In this document: positions 19,031-27,464 of the stretch, piece after piece | Position numbering within the stretch: position 1 is the stretch's first letter | Layout: each line of letters starts with the position of its first letter | Assembly: GCF_000711245.1 (NCBI RefSeq) | Contig: NZ_JOMH01000001.1 | Location: forward strand, 3,280,830-3,344,829 | Reading direction: 5' to 3' | Length of the DNA: 64,000 nucleotides | Source: Polycyclovorans algicola TG408 | GTDB taxonomy: Bacteria; Pseudomonadota; Gammaproteobacteria; Nevskiales; Nevskiaceae | Position numbers and translations under genes: made by a program | The notes under the pieces: model-generated | Database searches by the model: none | Told to the model about the DNA's origin: nothing | The model's input: only the letters and a program-made list of their open reading frames with translations

Positions 19031-20899
19031 ACCGGCGCCACCGCCCTGCCCGCCGCGACCGAGTAGCAAGGCATTCAGGCTTTTCACGAAGCGCGAAGGG
19101 TCGCTGAGCTGTCCGCCCTCGGCGAGCACCGCCTGGCCCAGGAGCAGCTCTGCCAGGTCGGCAAAATCAGCCTCGTCGTTGCAGCCCTTGAGCCGCTCGA
19201 CCAGCGGGTGCTCGGCATTGATTTCAAGGATTGGCAGCGAGGTTGGCACCGACTCACCGGCCTGTCGCAGCATCTCTTCCAAGCGCCGCGACACGCCGTG
19301 CTCGGCCGCCACCAGACACGATGGGGACTCGGTCAGGCGGCTGGACAGACGCGCGGATGCAATTCGGCCGTCAAGTGCCTGTTGCAGCTTGGGCAGGGTC
19401 TCGGCGAAGTCGCCATCTAACTTGGCCTTGTCGGCGGTCTCGATCACGCCCTCGACATCGGCTGCCGCTGCCGCGACCGACACCAGCTTGCGCCCGTCGA
19501 ACTCGCTCAGGTGGGCAGTGACCCACTCATCGATCCGGTCGGTGAGCAACAAGACCTCGAAACCCTTCTTGCGAAAACCCTCAAGGTGCGGGCTGTTACG
19601 CGCCGCCGCCAGCGAGTCGGCCGAGTGGAAGTAGATTGAGGTTTGTTCGGCCGGCATGCGTGCCACATAGTCGGCCAAGGTGACCGACTGGCGCTCGCCG
19701 GACGTGGTGCTGGCGAAACGCAGCAAGCCCGCCAGTCGCGCCTGGTTGGGCGCGTCTTCAACGATGCCCTCCTTCAGCACTGCGCCGAAGGTTTTCCAGA
19801 ATTCGGCGTAATCATCCGGGCGGTTCTTGGCCAGATCGTCGAGCAGATCGAGCACCCGCTTGGTGAGCGCGCTTTTCAGCTTCCCGGCCGTGCGGTTGCC
19901 CTGCAGGATTTCGCGCGACACGTTAAGCGGCAAGTCGGCCGAATCAACCAGCCCCCGGACAAAGCGCAGGTACGACGGCAGCAGCTCGGCGGCGCGGTCG
20001 AGAATGAAAACGCGCTTGACGTAAAGCTGCAGCCCACGCGCCTGATCTCGATCCCAGAGGTCCATCGGCGCACGCTTTGGGATGTACAAAAGTGACGTGT
20101 ATTCGAGGTTGCCTTCGACCTTGTGGTGCGCCCACACCGCCGGTGCTTCCCAGTCGTGGGCGATGTGCTGGTAGAACTGCTGATAGTCCTCATCCTTGAG
20201 TTCCGACTTGGGTCGCGTCCACAACGCGCGGGCTTGGTTGATGGTGTTGCCGTCGAGGCTGATCGGCAAGCCAATGTGATCGGAGTAGCGCCGCACGATG
20301 TGCTCAATGCGGCTGGGCTCAAGAAATTCCGCCTCGTCGTCACGCAGGTGCAGGGTGATCTCGGTGCCACGTTCGGCCTTGTCGGCAGCCGCGACGGTGA
20401 ACTCGCCCTCGCCGTCGGACACCCAATGCACGGCAGCCTCGTCACCGGCCTTGCGGGTCAGCACTTCGACCTTGTCGGCGACGATAAAGGCCGAATAAAA
20501 GCCGACGCCAAACTGGCCGATGAGCTGGCTGTCCTTTTTCTGGTCACCGCTGAGCTGGGTCAGAAATTGCCGAGTGCCGGACCGGGCGATGGTGCCGAGA
20601 TTCTCGCGCACGTCCTGCTCGTTCATGCCGACGCCGTTGTCGGCAATCGTCAAGGTGCGCGCGTCTTTGTCGACGACGAGTGTGACCTTCAGGTCCGAGA
20701 CATCGCCCAGGGTTTCCGGAGACTGCAACGCCAGAAACCGCAGCTTCTCGCAGGCATCCGAGGCGTTGGAGATCAGTTCACGAAGAAAGATCTCTTTGTT
20801 GGAGTACATCGAGTGAATCATCAGCTTCAAGAGCTGACGGGTTTCAGCCTGAAAACTGTGGGTCTGCGGGACGGCGTTCACTTCGGCTTCGGCACTCAT
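19019..20899 (-). CDS. htpG: Hsp90 chaperone HtpG
   Basis: ATP-dependent cytosolic chaperone of 626 residues. The N-terminal GHKL ATPase pocket is intact (IFLRELISNASDACEKLR, TIADNGVGM, GQFGVGFYSAF). The middle domain has the usual LPLNVSREILQGN and a dimerisation domain ends the protein. ATG at 20899 (MSAEAEVN) is used; the upstream extension is not conserved. It is convergent with prmA. Confidence 0.97.
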   Translation of the reverse strand: MSAEAEVNAVPQTHSFQAETRQLLKLMIHSMYSNKEIFLRELISNASDACEKLRFLALQSPETLGDVSDLKVTLVVDKDARTLTIADNGVGMNEQDVRENLGTIARSGTRQFLTQLSGDQKKDSQLIGQFGVGFYSAFIVADKVEVLTRKAGDEAAVHWVSDGEGEFTVAAADKAERGTEITLHLRDDEAEFLEPSRIEHIVRRYSDHIGLPISLDGNTINQARALWTRPKSELKDEDYQQFYQHIAHDWEAPAVWAHHKVEGNLEYTSLLYIPKRAPMDLWDRDQARGLQLYVKRVFILDRAAELLPSYLRFVRGLVDSADLPLNVSREILQGNRTAGKLKSALTKRVLDLLDDLAKNRPDDYAEFWKTFGAVLKEGIVEDAPNQARLAGLLRFASTTSGERQSVTLADYVARMPAEQTSIYFHSADSLAAARNSPHLEGFRKKGFEVLLLTDRIDEWVTAHLSEFDGRKLVSVAAAAADVEGVIETADKAKLDGDFAETLPKLQQALDGRIASARLSSRLTESPSCLVAAEHGVSRRLEEMLRQAGESVPTSLPILEINAEHPLVERLKGCNDEADFADLAELLLGQAVLAEGGQLSDPSRFVKSLNALLLGRGGQGGGAGLIL

Positions 20900-20998
20900 G
20901 GTTACGGCCTCTTGTCCGCAAAAACACGATGCCCCCTGTGATGGGGGCATGCGCATTCGCGTTCAAGAGGCCGCTGGCCGGCGACCCACCCGGCGCGA

Positions 20999-21463
20999 TC
21001 AGTCCTTGTGCGGCTGGGCCAGCAATTGCTGCACCATCGGCATCATCTTGGTCAGCCCCCCCGCTTCGCCGAGCGCCAGAGCAGCCTCGTTCGACGCGCC
21101 CTGCAACCACGCCGCACGCAACGCCAAGAGCGCGCCGACCCGGTTTGATGACGCGCAGTGAATCAACACACCGTCATCGCCCGCCTCATAAAGCGCCTTG
21201 TCGAGTGCCTTGGCGGTGTTCATCGACAGATCGCCGGGGCCAGCCACAGGAATCACCTGATAGTCCATGCCCAAGCCCGTCACCACTGCAGCCTCATCGA
21301 AACCGGCGTCCTCCGCGGCGGGCCGCAGATTAATCACCTTTGAAACACCCGCAGCCTTGATCGACGAGAACTCAGACGCATCAGGCTGGCCCGCCGTGAC
21401 CACGTTGGCCAGGGGGTGACCCTGTTGGGGCAAACTCAACTTCTCAATGGCAATCGGTGGCAT
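20999..21463 (-). CDS. DUF442 phosphatase/sulfurtransferase-like protein
   Basis: A 154-residue protein of the DUF442 family, a dual-specificity-phosphatase fold linked to persulfide metabolism. The active loop is HCASSNRVGAL: Cys103 and Arg108 are separated by four residues, closer to rhodanese-type loops than to the HCX5R of phosphatases. Family features TAGQP and VINLRP are near the N-terminus. It lies downstream of two YeeE/YedE-like genes on the same strand, so a thiol or sulfane-sulfur role is likely; the exact reaction is unknown. Confidence 0.8.
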   Translation of the reverse strand: MPPIAIEKLSLPQQGHPLANVVTAGQPDASEFSSIKAAGVSKVINLRPAAEDAGFDEAAVVTGLGMDYQVIPVAGPGDLSMNTAKALDKALYEAGDDGVLIHCASSNRVGALLALRAAWLQGASNEAALALGEAGGLTKMMPMVQQLLAQPHKD

Positions 21464-21509
21464 GTAAATTTCCAGGTTGAACAGTGATTCGGCGAACCGA
21501 AAAAAATCC

Positions 21510-21923
21510 TCAGGCGCGCAGCCATCGGTCGTGCGCCATCATGCCTGCCAACATCGCCAACACGAAAGCCACGACTGCCATCGATCCGGTCACAAGCCCC
21601 GCGATGGCCGGCCCGGGGCAAAAACCAGCCAGCCCCCAGCCCAGCCCAAACAGCGCACTGCCGCCGACCAGCCGCGGATCGATGTCACGTCGTGTCGGCC
21701 AATCGAAACGCAGCGCGTGCCATGGGCGTGGCTGTCGCATCAGCAGCGCGAAGCCCGGCATGGTGACGGCAACGCCGCCCCCCATGACAAACGCAAGTAT
21801 TGGGTCCCAAGTGCCGAACAGGTCAAGAAAACCGAGCACTCGCGTCGGTTCGGTCATGCCCGCCACGGCCAACCCTGCGCCGAATAACAGACCGGACAAC
21901 ACCACCATCAACGTTGATTTCAT
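21510..21923 (-). CDS. YeeE/YedE-like membrane protein (DUF6691), half 2
   Basis: A 137-residue membrane protein with about four helices. The motif [17 protein letters not shown] (Cys102) corresponds to the second half of YeeE-type thiosulfate/sulfur-compound transporters. ATG at 21923 lies one base after the upstream stop, so it is tightly coupled to the other half. It is likely to move a reduced sulfur species with its partner. Confidence 0.87.
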   Translation of the reverse strand: MKSTLMVVLSGLLFGAGLAVAGMTEPTRVLGFLDLFGTWDPILAFVMGGGVAVTMPGFALLMRQPRPWHALRFDWPTRRDIDPRLVGGSALFGLGWGLAGFCPGPAIAGLVTGSMAVVAFVLAMLAGMMAHDRWLRA

Positions 21924-21924
21924 C

Positions 21925-22365
21925 TCAAGCTCCCACCACGTGCCGCATGACGAATACGGTGGCCACCGCCACGCCCATGAACACCATGACCGCCACCAGC
22001 GATCGCGGCGAGCGCCGGCCCAGACCACACACGCCGTGGCCCGAGGTGCAGCCGCTGCCCATGCGGGTGCCGACACCGACCACCAGTCCAGCAAGAACCA
22101 TGAGGCCCAGCGGGGCCGGAATCGCCGTGGTGACCGGTTGTCCGGTCATCCATTGCACCAACAGTGCGCCGCCCAACAAGCCGAGCAAGAAGCGCAATCG
22201 CCAGCCGCGTTGGTCCGCCTGACCGGCTGGTAGCAGCCCGCCCACGACGCCGCTGATGCCCGCGATCTTGCCCTGTGAGGCCATCAGCAGCAGGGCCGAA
22301 ACGCCAATCATCACGCCGCCAGCCAGACCACGACCCCAAGCCGGGTAGTCAATCAATATGTCCAT
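21925..22365 (-). CDS. YeeE/YedE-like membrane protein, half 1
   Basis: A 146-residue membrane protein with the YeeE signature [20 protein letters not shown] (Cys106 and Cys113), the sulfur-relay cysteines of the family. It begins at ATG 22365 and pairs with the following DUF6691 gene; together they equal one full-length YeeE. It diverges from a CsoR-family regulator across a 67-nt region with a palindrome, which is probably its operator. Confidence 0.88.
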   Translation of the reverse strand: MDILIDYPAWGRGLAGGVMIGVSALLLMASQGKIAGISGVVGGLLPAGQADQRGWRLRFLLGLLGGALLVQWMTGQPVTTAIPAPLGLMVLAGLVVGVGTRMGSGCTSGHGVCGLGRRSPRSLVAVMVFMGVAVATVFVMRHVVGA

Positions 22366-22384
22366 CAATGATTCCTGATTGTTG

Positions 22385-22400
22385 ATACTGGGTAGAGTAT
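22385..22400. promoter_or_regulatory. Candidate CsoR-family operator
   Basis: ATACT-GGGTAG-AGTAT is a perfect 5-bp inverted repeat around a G-rich 6-bp centre, in the short divergent region between the YeeE-like gene and the CsoR-family regulator. Position and G-rich core suit this repressor family; binding is inferred. Confidence 0.5.
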
Positions 22401-22432
22401 ATTGATTTCTCATTTTTCGCACAAGACACGAC

Positions 22433-22732
22433 ATGTCCCAGTCCATTGCTTCCACCGCATCAACAGAGATTGAGGCCACCCAACGTCGGCAACTGGTCAA
22501 CCGGCTCAAGCGCGTCGAGGGCCAGATTCGCGGGATTCAGCAGATGGTCGAGCAGGGTCACGATTGCAACAAGATCGCCCAGCAGCTTGCAGCCGCACGC
22601 AAAGCGCTCGACCGCAGCTTCTTTGAGATGGTGAGCTGCCGGCTGGTGGCGACACTGGACCAGGCCGAGACGCTGGAAGATGCACGCAGCGAGGGGATGG
22701 TCTGGGCGCAAATGCTCTCGAAGTTCGGCTGA
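22433..22732 (+). CDS. CsoR/FrmR-family (DUF156) transcriptional regulator
   Basis: A 99-residue all-helical repressor with the family core RLKRVEGQIRGIQQMVEQG. It has two cysteines, Cys45 (HDC) and Cys69 (MVSC), 24 apart. Copper sensors use C-H-C and the persulfide sensor CstR has cysteines 29 apart, so the ligand set differs from both. Divergent placement beside YeeE/YedE and DUF442 genes argues for sensing persulfide or a related sulfur stress. ATG at 22433. Confidence 0.87.
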   Translation: MSQSIASTASTEIEATQRRQLVNRLKRVEGQIRGIQQMVEQGHDCNKIAQQLAAARKALDRSFFEMVSCRLVATLDQAETLEDARSEGMVWAQMLSKFG

Positions 22733-22891
22733 ACACAACCGCGAGCGGCAACGATCAGCCGGACCAACGGTCGAGCACGACTCAATAACTTACCGCCTGT
22801 CGGCCCGGCGTCACCGGCGGGTCAATGTAGGTTTTCTCCTACTTGAATGCCGCCTAGCGTTGGCTTCCTTTCACGTGCATGGAGCCCACCA

Positions 22892-24139
22892 ATGACCTTC
22901 AAAAATGTCACCTCACCACGCCGCACACTGATGCTGGCAACCGCAGTCGCAACCCTGTCCCTGGCCGCCTGCGGTGGCGGTGGGAGCAGCGGCGCGACCG
23001 CAGACCCCGGCACCCCGACAAGCGACCCCGTCGCGCGCGCCGCAGGGCCGCTTGACCCAGTACAGACCCAACTCGAAAGTGCGGTGCTCGCGCCGCTGGC
23101 CTCCGCATTGGCCGGCACGCCGCTTGAAGGCGTGGTCGACTGCGCCAACGAATTGGTCAACTACAAGATTCTCGACACCGTGGACGTGCTCGCCGGCGGA
23201 TTGGCGCTGAGCGCCAACCCGGCCGACCTCACGTCGCTCGACCAGACGCTGGACCCTGACCTGCTCACCCAGCGCGTTCGGGCCATCGCTTTCGACACCA
23301 CGCAACTGTTGCTGTCACTGAACGATCAGGGATCAACTTGTGCCAGCCTCGGCAACAGCGTGGAGGGATCATCACCGGCACAGCAGCTTCTGTCCGGTGA
23401 CAACCCGCTGGCTGGTACGCCTTTTGAATCGCTCGGCGCCACGCTTGGCCCGGCGCTCTCGCAGCTGCTCGACGCCACCGGCGGCAGCACGCCAGCCACC
23501 GACCTGCCGGTTGCCAGCCTGGTCAGCGCTTACCAGCAGTTCAACACCACGCTGCAGACCAGCCTGGCCATGTTGCCGGACGAGGTGCAGGACGCGCCGG
23601 TGGTCAGCGGCGTGCTGTTGACCGTTGGCGGCGCGCTTGACGATCTGGAGTCGGTGTTTGCCAGCCTCACCACCTTTGATGCCACCGGCCTGCAGAGCTC
23701 GTTGACTGCCCTGCTAAGCGGCATTGCCAGCAACCTCACCACCAGGCTGATCCCACTGGGCGGTCTCGAGGGCGGCGTCGGCCAACCCGGCGCACTCAGT
23801 GATCTGAATGCGCTGGCGGTCGGAGATTTCGGCAGCACCCTGGCCGGCCTGATTGCCGGTGGCAACCCCATCACCGGCGGCACCTCACTGAACCTGCTGG
23901 ACAGCGTCCTCGCGCCGCTGCGGGACACGGTGCTCGGCCCCATTCAGGACCTGTTGGCGCTGGAGTTCGGCAGCAATCCGGTGGCATCGGGCAGCACCGG
24001 CGACCTGCTCACCAACACCCCGCTGGCGCCAGTCGTTGACGTCATCAGCGGCGTGCTGAGCGGCCTGCTGGGCGGTAGCGGGGACACCCCCTGCATCAAC
24101 CTGCCCCTGCTCGGTGATCTGCTTTGCCCTAGCACATGA
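22892..24139 (+). CDS. Large low-complexity secreted lipoprotein of unknown function
   Basis: A 415-residue predicted lipoprotein: MTFKNVTSPRR, a hydrophobic stretch and the lipobox LSLAACGGGG. The mature chain is rich in Gly, Leu, Ala, Thr and Ser with repeated PL-[AST]-x-L and GxLL segments, for example NPLAGTPFESLG and DVISGVLSGLLGGSG. It ends in a Cys pair (CINLPLL...LLCPST), perhaps a disulfide. No enzymatic motif was seen. It is followed by a strong terminator and looks monocistronic. I do not recognise a characterised family. Confidence 0.7.
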   Translation: MTFKNVTSPRRTLMLATAVATLSLAACGGGGSSGATADPGTPTSDPVARAAGPLDPVQTQLESAVLAPLASALAGTPLEGVVDCANELVNYKILDTVDVLAGGLALSANPADLTSLDQTLDPDLLTQRVRAIAFDTTQLLLSLNDQGSTCASLGNSVEGSSPAQQLLSGDNPLAGTPFESLGATLGPALSQLLDATGGSTPATDLPVASLVSAYQQFNTTLQTSLAMLPDEVQDAPVVSGVLLTVGGALDDLESVFASLTTFDATGLQSSLTALLSGIASNLTTRLIPLGGLEGGVGQPGALSDLNALAVGDFGSTLAGLIAGGNPITGGTSLNLLDSVLAPLRDTVLGPIQDLLALEFGSNPVASGSTGDLLTNTPLAPVVDVISGVLSGLLGGSGDTPCINLPLLGDLLCPST

Positions 24140-24159
24140 GTCGACGGTTCAGTCAAATC

Positions 24160-24187
24160 AAGGCCACCCCGTGGGGTGGCCTTTTTC
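24160..24187 (+). terminator. Intrinsic terminator after lipoprotein gene
   Basis: AAGGCCACCCC / GGGGTGGCCTT stem with a 2-nt GT centre, followed by a run of T. It lies 20 nt after the stop at 24139. Confidence 0.9.
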
Positions 24188-24207
24188 GTGGCTTGTCGCA
24201 GGCCCCT

Positions 24208-25719
24208 TCAAGCCACCGACCAGCTGAGCCGGTTCGCGTCCAAACGACGCACTTCGCCCGCCGTCCCCACCGGACTGGCACCGTCACGCAGCAACACCGA
24301 CAGGGTGTCGTGATCGGCGGCCGGCACGCGCGCCATGAGGCGCTTGCCGTCCGGCGTTTTGGCAATCACCACACCATGCTCGGGTTGGCCATCGCGCCCG
24401 TACAGGACGGTGAAGGTCTCGATTGCGGCCTCGCCCTCAAAGTCGAGACTCAGTGCGGGCACCGCCCCGCGCATCTGATCGGCCTCGGTCTGCACGCTGG
24501 GATCGGTGCCGGCAAAGCGCCCTTCGTCCGGCACTCGCGCCAGTACGGCCGCGTGGTGCTTGGTGACGTACTCCCCTTGTCCGTAGAGCAGCCCCGGTCG
24601 CGGGTCATCGCGGGTCCGCAAGTGGCGGACCATGGCCACCGTCGCGTGCGCCATGTAGTTGTTCAGCGGCGCGCCAAAACAGTTCAGCCCGCCGGTCACA
24701 CTGACCGGATGCTCGGCCGACAAACCCAGCAGCCGCCGCGTCATCTTCGGCACACAGGGGAAGCAGCTGTACAGCTCAACCGCTGAAAACCCGCCGCCCT
24801 CGACACCGGCGCGTTGCTTCACCGCTCCCAATACCGCGCTTTGCGCCGATGACTGGTGATAAGCGTCGCGCTGAAGATAGTCGCGGCATTCGTTGGCATG
24901 TGCGCCGCCCCAGACATGAATCATCTTGTCGTCAGCAATCCCCAGCGCCCGGGCCCTTGCGCGGCTGGTCAGCACAAAGGCGGCACCCTGATTGACCATG
25001 GGGTTGGCCACCATGCGCTTGGTGTAGGGCCACGCGATCATCCGGTTGCGCTCGCCGGGCGTGGCGACGACCGCGGCATCGACGACCGCGCGTGACCAGG
25101 CATTTTCTTGGGTCGCGGCCACCCGTGAGAGCCCGCTACACAATGCGGCACTCTCGGCGATACCCTCGGCCTGAGTCTGCCCCCAGTGGGCCACCGCCGC
25201 GTTTTCGAAGAAGGGATAGACCTGCATCGGCAATATCGCGCCGTGCGCAATCGCCAACGGGCCGACCAGATCCCGACCATTGGGCAGCTTGGCTGCGGGG
25301 TCACGATGCGGCCAGGCCAGTTGCACGCCCGCCTTCCAGGCCGCGGCCGTGGTGTGCCCCGCCTCGGCGCCGACCACTGCCGCCACGCAAGCCTCACCGC
25401 GCTCGATGCGCAGTGCCGCCTCGTGCAGAAAGCGAATCGGCGACTCGCCACCGTCATCACCATGACGCTGATGGCCCACCTTGATCTGCAGCTGCTCGGC
25501 CAACAGGCCTGCCGGGTCGCGATAAGGCCAAGACACTTCACGCACCACGTCGAGGGAGTCGATGAGTCGCAGCAGCGGCGCACCTGCGTCACGCTCAGCG
25601 TCGCGCAACGCGTCCAGCATCAGCTCCAAAGGTGCGCGACCCTCGTACGGCACGGGGGGGCGGTCGACAACTTCACCAACGCCGACAATGACAGGCTGAC
25701 GATCCAGGGGCAGTGACAT
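24208..25719 (-). CDS. Thiolase-like acetyl-CoA acetyltransferase (SCP-x type)
   Basis: A 503-residue protein of the thiolase superfamily, in the subgroup annotated as acetyl-CoA acetyltransferase/SCP-x-like. The VTGGLNCFGAPLNNYMAHA segment is typical. The usual N-terminal catalytic-cysteine region reads VVGAEAGHTT, with Ala-Glu where classic thiolases have Cys, so classical thiolysis chemistry is doubtful. A C-terminal domain (about residues 420-503) resembles the OB-like extension found in this subgroup. It is a probable lipid or sterol side-chain enzyme; the substrate is unknown. Confidence 0.8.
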   Translation of the reverse strand: MSLPLDRQPVIVGVGEVVDRPPVPYEGRAPLELMLDALRDAERDAGAPLLRLIDSLDVVREVSWPYRDPAGLLAEQLQIKVGHQRHGDDGGESPIRFLHEAALRIERGEACVAAVVGAEAGHTTAAAWKAGVQLAWPHRDPAAKLPNGRDLVGPLAIAHGAILPMQVYPFFENAAVAHWGQTQAEGIAESAALCSGLSRVAATQENAWSRAVVDAAVVATPGERNRMIAWPYTKRMVANPMVNQGAAFVLTSRARARALGIADDKMIHVWGGAHANECRDYLQRDAYHQSSAQSAVLGAVKQRAGVEGGGFSAVELYSCFPCVPKMTRRLLGLSAEHPVSVTGGLNCFGAPLNNYMAHATVAMVRHLRTRDDPRPGLLYGQGEYVTKHHAAVLARVPDEGRFAGTDPSVQTEADQMRGAVPALSLDFEGEAAIETFTVLYGRDGQPEHGVVIAKTPDGKRLMARVPAADHDTLSVLLRDGASPVGTAGEVRRLDANRLSWSVA

Positions 25720-25875
25720 GGCACTCCAAAGTTAGTTTTGGGCTGTGAACCCGCAGGGGCTTGCGCTCTAAACCACAACGCTACTCAATTTCGGGGGGAC
25801 GTCGGCTCCCGGACACGGCGCCCTTCATGACCTCGAGTGACGGCGATCAAAAGCCGTCTGGTCATCCGCGTGCGG

Positions 25876-25952
25876 TGGTGCGCCCGACTGGATTCGAACC
25901 AGTGACCGTCCGCTTAGAAGGCGGATGCTCTATCCAGCTGAGCTACGGGCGC
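25876..25952 (-). tRNA. tRNA-Arg (TCT)
   Basis: Cloverleaf read on the minus strand: the acceptor GCGCCCG pairs with CGGGCGC, anticodon loop CTTCTAA (anticodon TCT) in a TCCGC/GCGGA stem, GGTTCGAATCC T-arm, and encoded CCA. Confidence 0.97.
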
Positions 25953-25990
25953 GTCTTGCGGATTCTAGTGAAACCTGGGGTTGTGGGCAC

Positions 25991-26025
25991 AAAAAAAGCC
26001 GGTTGCCATACTCGGCGACCGGCCT
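25991..26025 (-). terminator. Intrinsic terminator after comEA-like gene
   Basis: On the minus strand GCCGGT-c-GCC pairs with GGC-a-ACCGGC around a 6-nt loop and is followed by TTTTTTT. It lies just downstream of the stop at 26048. Confidence 0.9.
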
Positions 26026-26047
26026 TGAGGCTCAGCCATTGGCTGAA

Positions 26048-26305
26048 CTAGAACTGCAAATTTTCCTGATTCTTTTCAATCGTGGCAGGCCCGATGCCGT
26101 TGACGCGACTCCGCAGGTCGTTGGCGTCTTTGAACGGGCCTCCGCTTTCTCGGGCCTCAATAATCCGCTCGGCGATGGTTTCGCCGACCCCAGACAGGTT
26201 CTCAGACAGCTCGGCGGCCGATGCATTGTTGACGTTGACTGCGGCCGCCCACGCCGCAAAGGTGAACCCCAAACCGATGATTGCCAACATTAATGACTTG
26301 ATCAT
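26048..26305 (-). CDS. ComEA-family helix-hairpin-helix protein
   Basis: An 85-residue exported protein: a signal peptide (MIKSLMLAIIGLGFTFAAWA) followed by VNVNNASAAELSENLSGVGETIAERIIEAR and a second HhH (SRVNGIGPATIEKN), the non-specific DNA-binding fold of ComEA. It could bind DNA in the periplasm during uptake. Single-domain ComEA proteins are widespread even in species not known to be competent. Own terminator downstream. Confidence 0.9.
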   Translation of the reverse strand: MIKSLMLAIIGLGFTFAAWAAAVNVNNASAAELSENLSGVGETIAERIIEARESGGPFKDANDLRSRVNGIGPATIEKNQENLQF

Positions 26306-26490
26306 GGTTGTTACCCCTTCACAATGAGTGAACCCGAACAGTGCCGCCGCGTCTTGAGGGTGTCAACCCTGGCTCGTCGCGCCACCGAGACCGCGACCTG
26401 GGCAGAACTGCCCCATGACCGCTGTCGTCAAATACCGGCGCACGCCGGGGTAAACTTGCCCGGCGCAGCGCCCAAAGCACATCCCGTATT

Positions 26491-26566
26491 GCCCCGGTAG
26501 CTCAGTGGATAGAGCGACCGCCTCCTAAGCGGTAGGTCGCAGGTTCGATTCCTGCTCGGGGCACCA
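26491..26566 (+). tRNA. tRNA-Arg (CCT)
   Basis: Acceptor GCCCCGG/TCGGGGC, anticodon loop CTCCTAA in an ACCGC/GCGGT stem (anticodon CCT), GGTTCGATTCC T-arm and encoded CCA. Confidence 0.97.
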
Positions 26567-26581
26567 CACGGCGGTCAAGTC

Positions 26582-27424
26582 TCAAGGTTCCTCACGGGTG
26601 GACGGGAGGCCCGCGCGGTCAAGCGTGATCGTTGTCGATTCAACGGGTTTAAATCCTTCGTCGACGCCCGCGGCGTAGTCCCAACGCGTCACCTCACATT
26701 GCGACGGCCGCTGACGGGCGTCGTACTGCAGCACGTTGACTGAATTGGGCGCCTCTTGACGAATGCGTGATGAAACAGCGGTGCCCGCCTGCACGCACCA
26801 AAGCTCGCGCAACAAGTCAGGAAACCGATCTCGCACCGACCGGACATAGGGCCGATGAATGTGCCCGCCCATGACCACATCTGCACCAGCGGCTGCCCAG
26901 GCGCGTGCGGCAGCCTCATGACCATGCAGAAGGTTGTGGGCATCGCGCTGATCGGGCACGTGCAGCGGCTGGTGCGTGACGACAATACGCAGTTGTTCGG
27001 GCGGGGCCACACGCAGGCGCTGCGAGACATGCTCGATTTGGTCCGCCGAGACCTCGCCGTCTTTGTGTCGCCATGGCCGCGTGGTGTTGACGCCAATCAC
27101 CAAACATTCGGGCGTTTCGATCACCGGCGCCAACGGCGTGCCGAAGCTGCGCCGATGATTGCCATACGGGTTCACCACGCGCGCCACGAGGTTGAACAGG
27201 GGGATATCGTGGTTACCCGGCAGCACCAGGGTCGGCGGCCCGTCTAGACGCGCCATAAAACGGCGCGCCGATGCGAACTCCGACCGCCGGGCACGTTGGG
27301 TAATGTCCCCCGAAAGCACGACCAGATCGGGCTGCAAGGCCTGCGCGAGGGCCACCAGCGCCTCGACCACGCGCGGCTGCTCGGTGCCAAAGTGGGTGTC
27401 GGAGATCTGCAACAGCAGGCTCAT
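26582..27424 (-). CDS. Calcineurin-like metallophosphoesterase
   Basis: A 280-residue cytoplasmic phosphoesterase with the complete metal-binding set: ISDTHFG (Asp9, His11), SGDITQ, PGNHDIP, VTHQPLHV and GGHIHRP. The substrate class (cyclic nucleotide, nucleotide-lipid or other) cannot be told from these motifs. ATG at 27424 is favoured over a longer reading. It lies 40 nt after a lipid kinase-like gene on the same strand, so the two may act in a shared phospholipid pathway. Confidence 0.88.
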   Translation of the reverse strand: MSLLLQISDTHFGTEQPRVVEALVALAQALQPDLVVLSGDITQRARRSEFASARRFMARLDGPPTLVLPGNHDIPLFNLVARVVNPYGNHRRSFGTPLAPVIETPECLVIGVNTTRPWRHKDGEVSADQIEHVSQRLRVAPPEQLRIVVTHQPLHVPDQRDAHNLLHGHEAAARAWAAAGADVVMGGHIHRPYVRSVRDRFPDLLRELWCVQAGTAVSSRIRQEAPNSVNVLQYDARQRPSQCEVTRWDYAAGVDEGFKPVESTTITLDRAGLPSTREEP

Positions 27425-27464
27425 CGACGCCTCCCGAATCGGGTGTTGATGATCGGTGTCGCGC

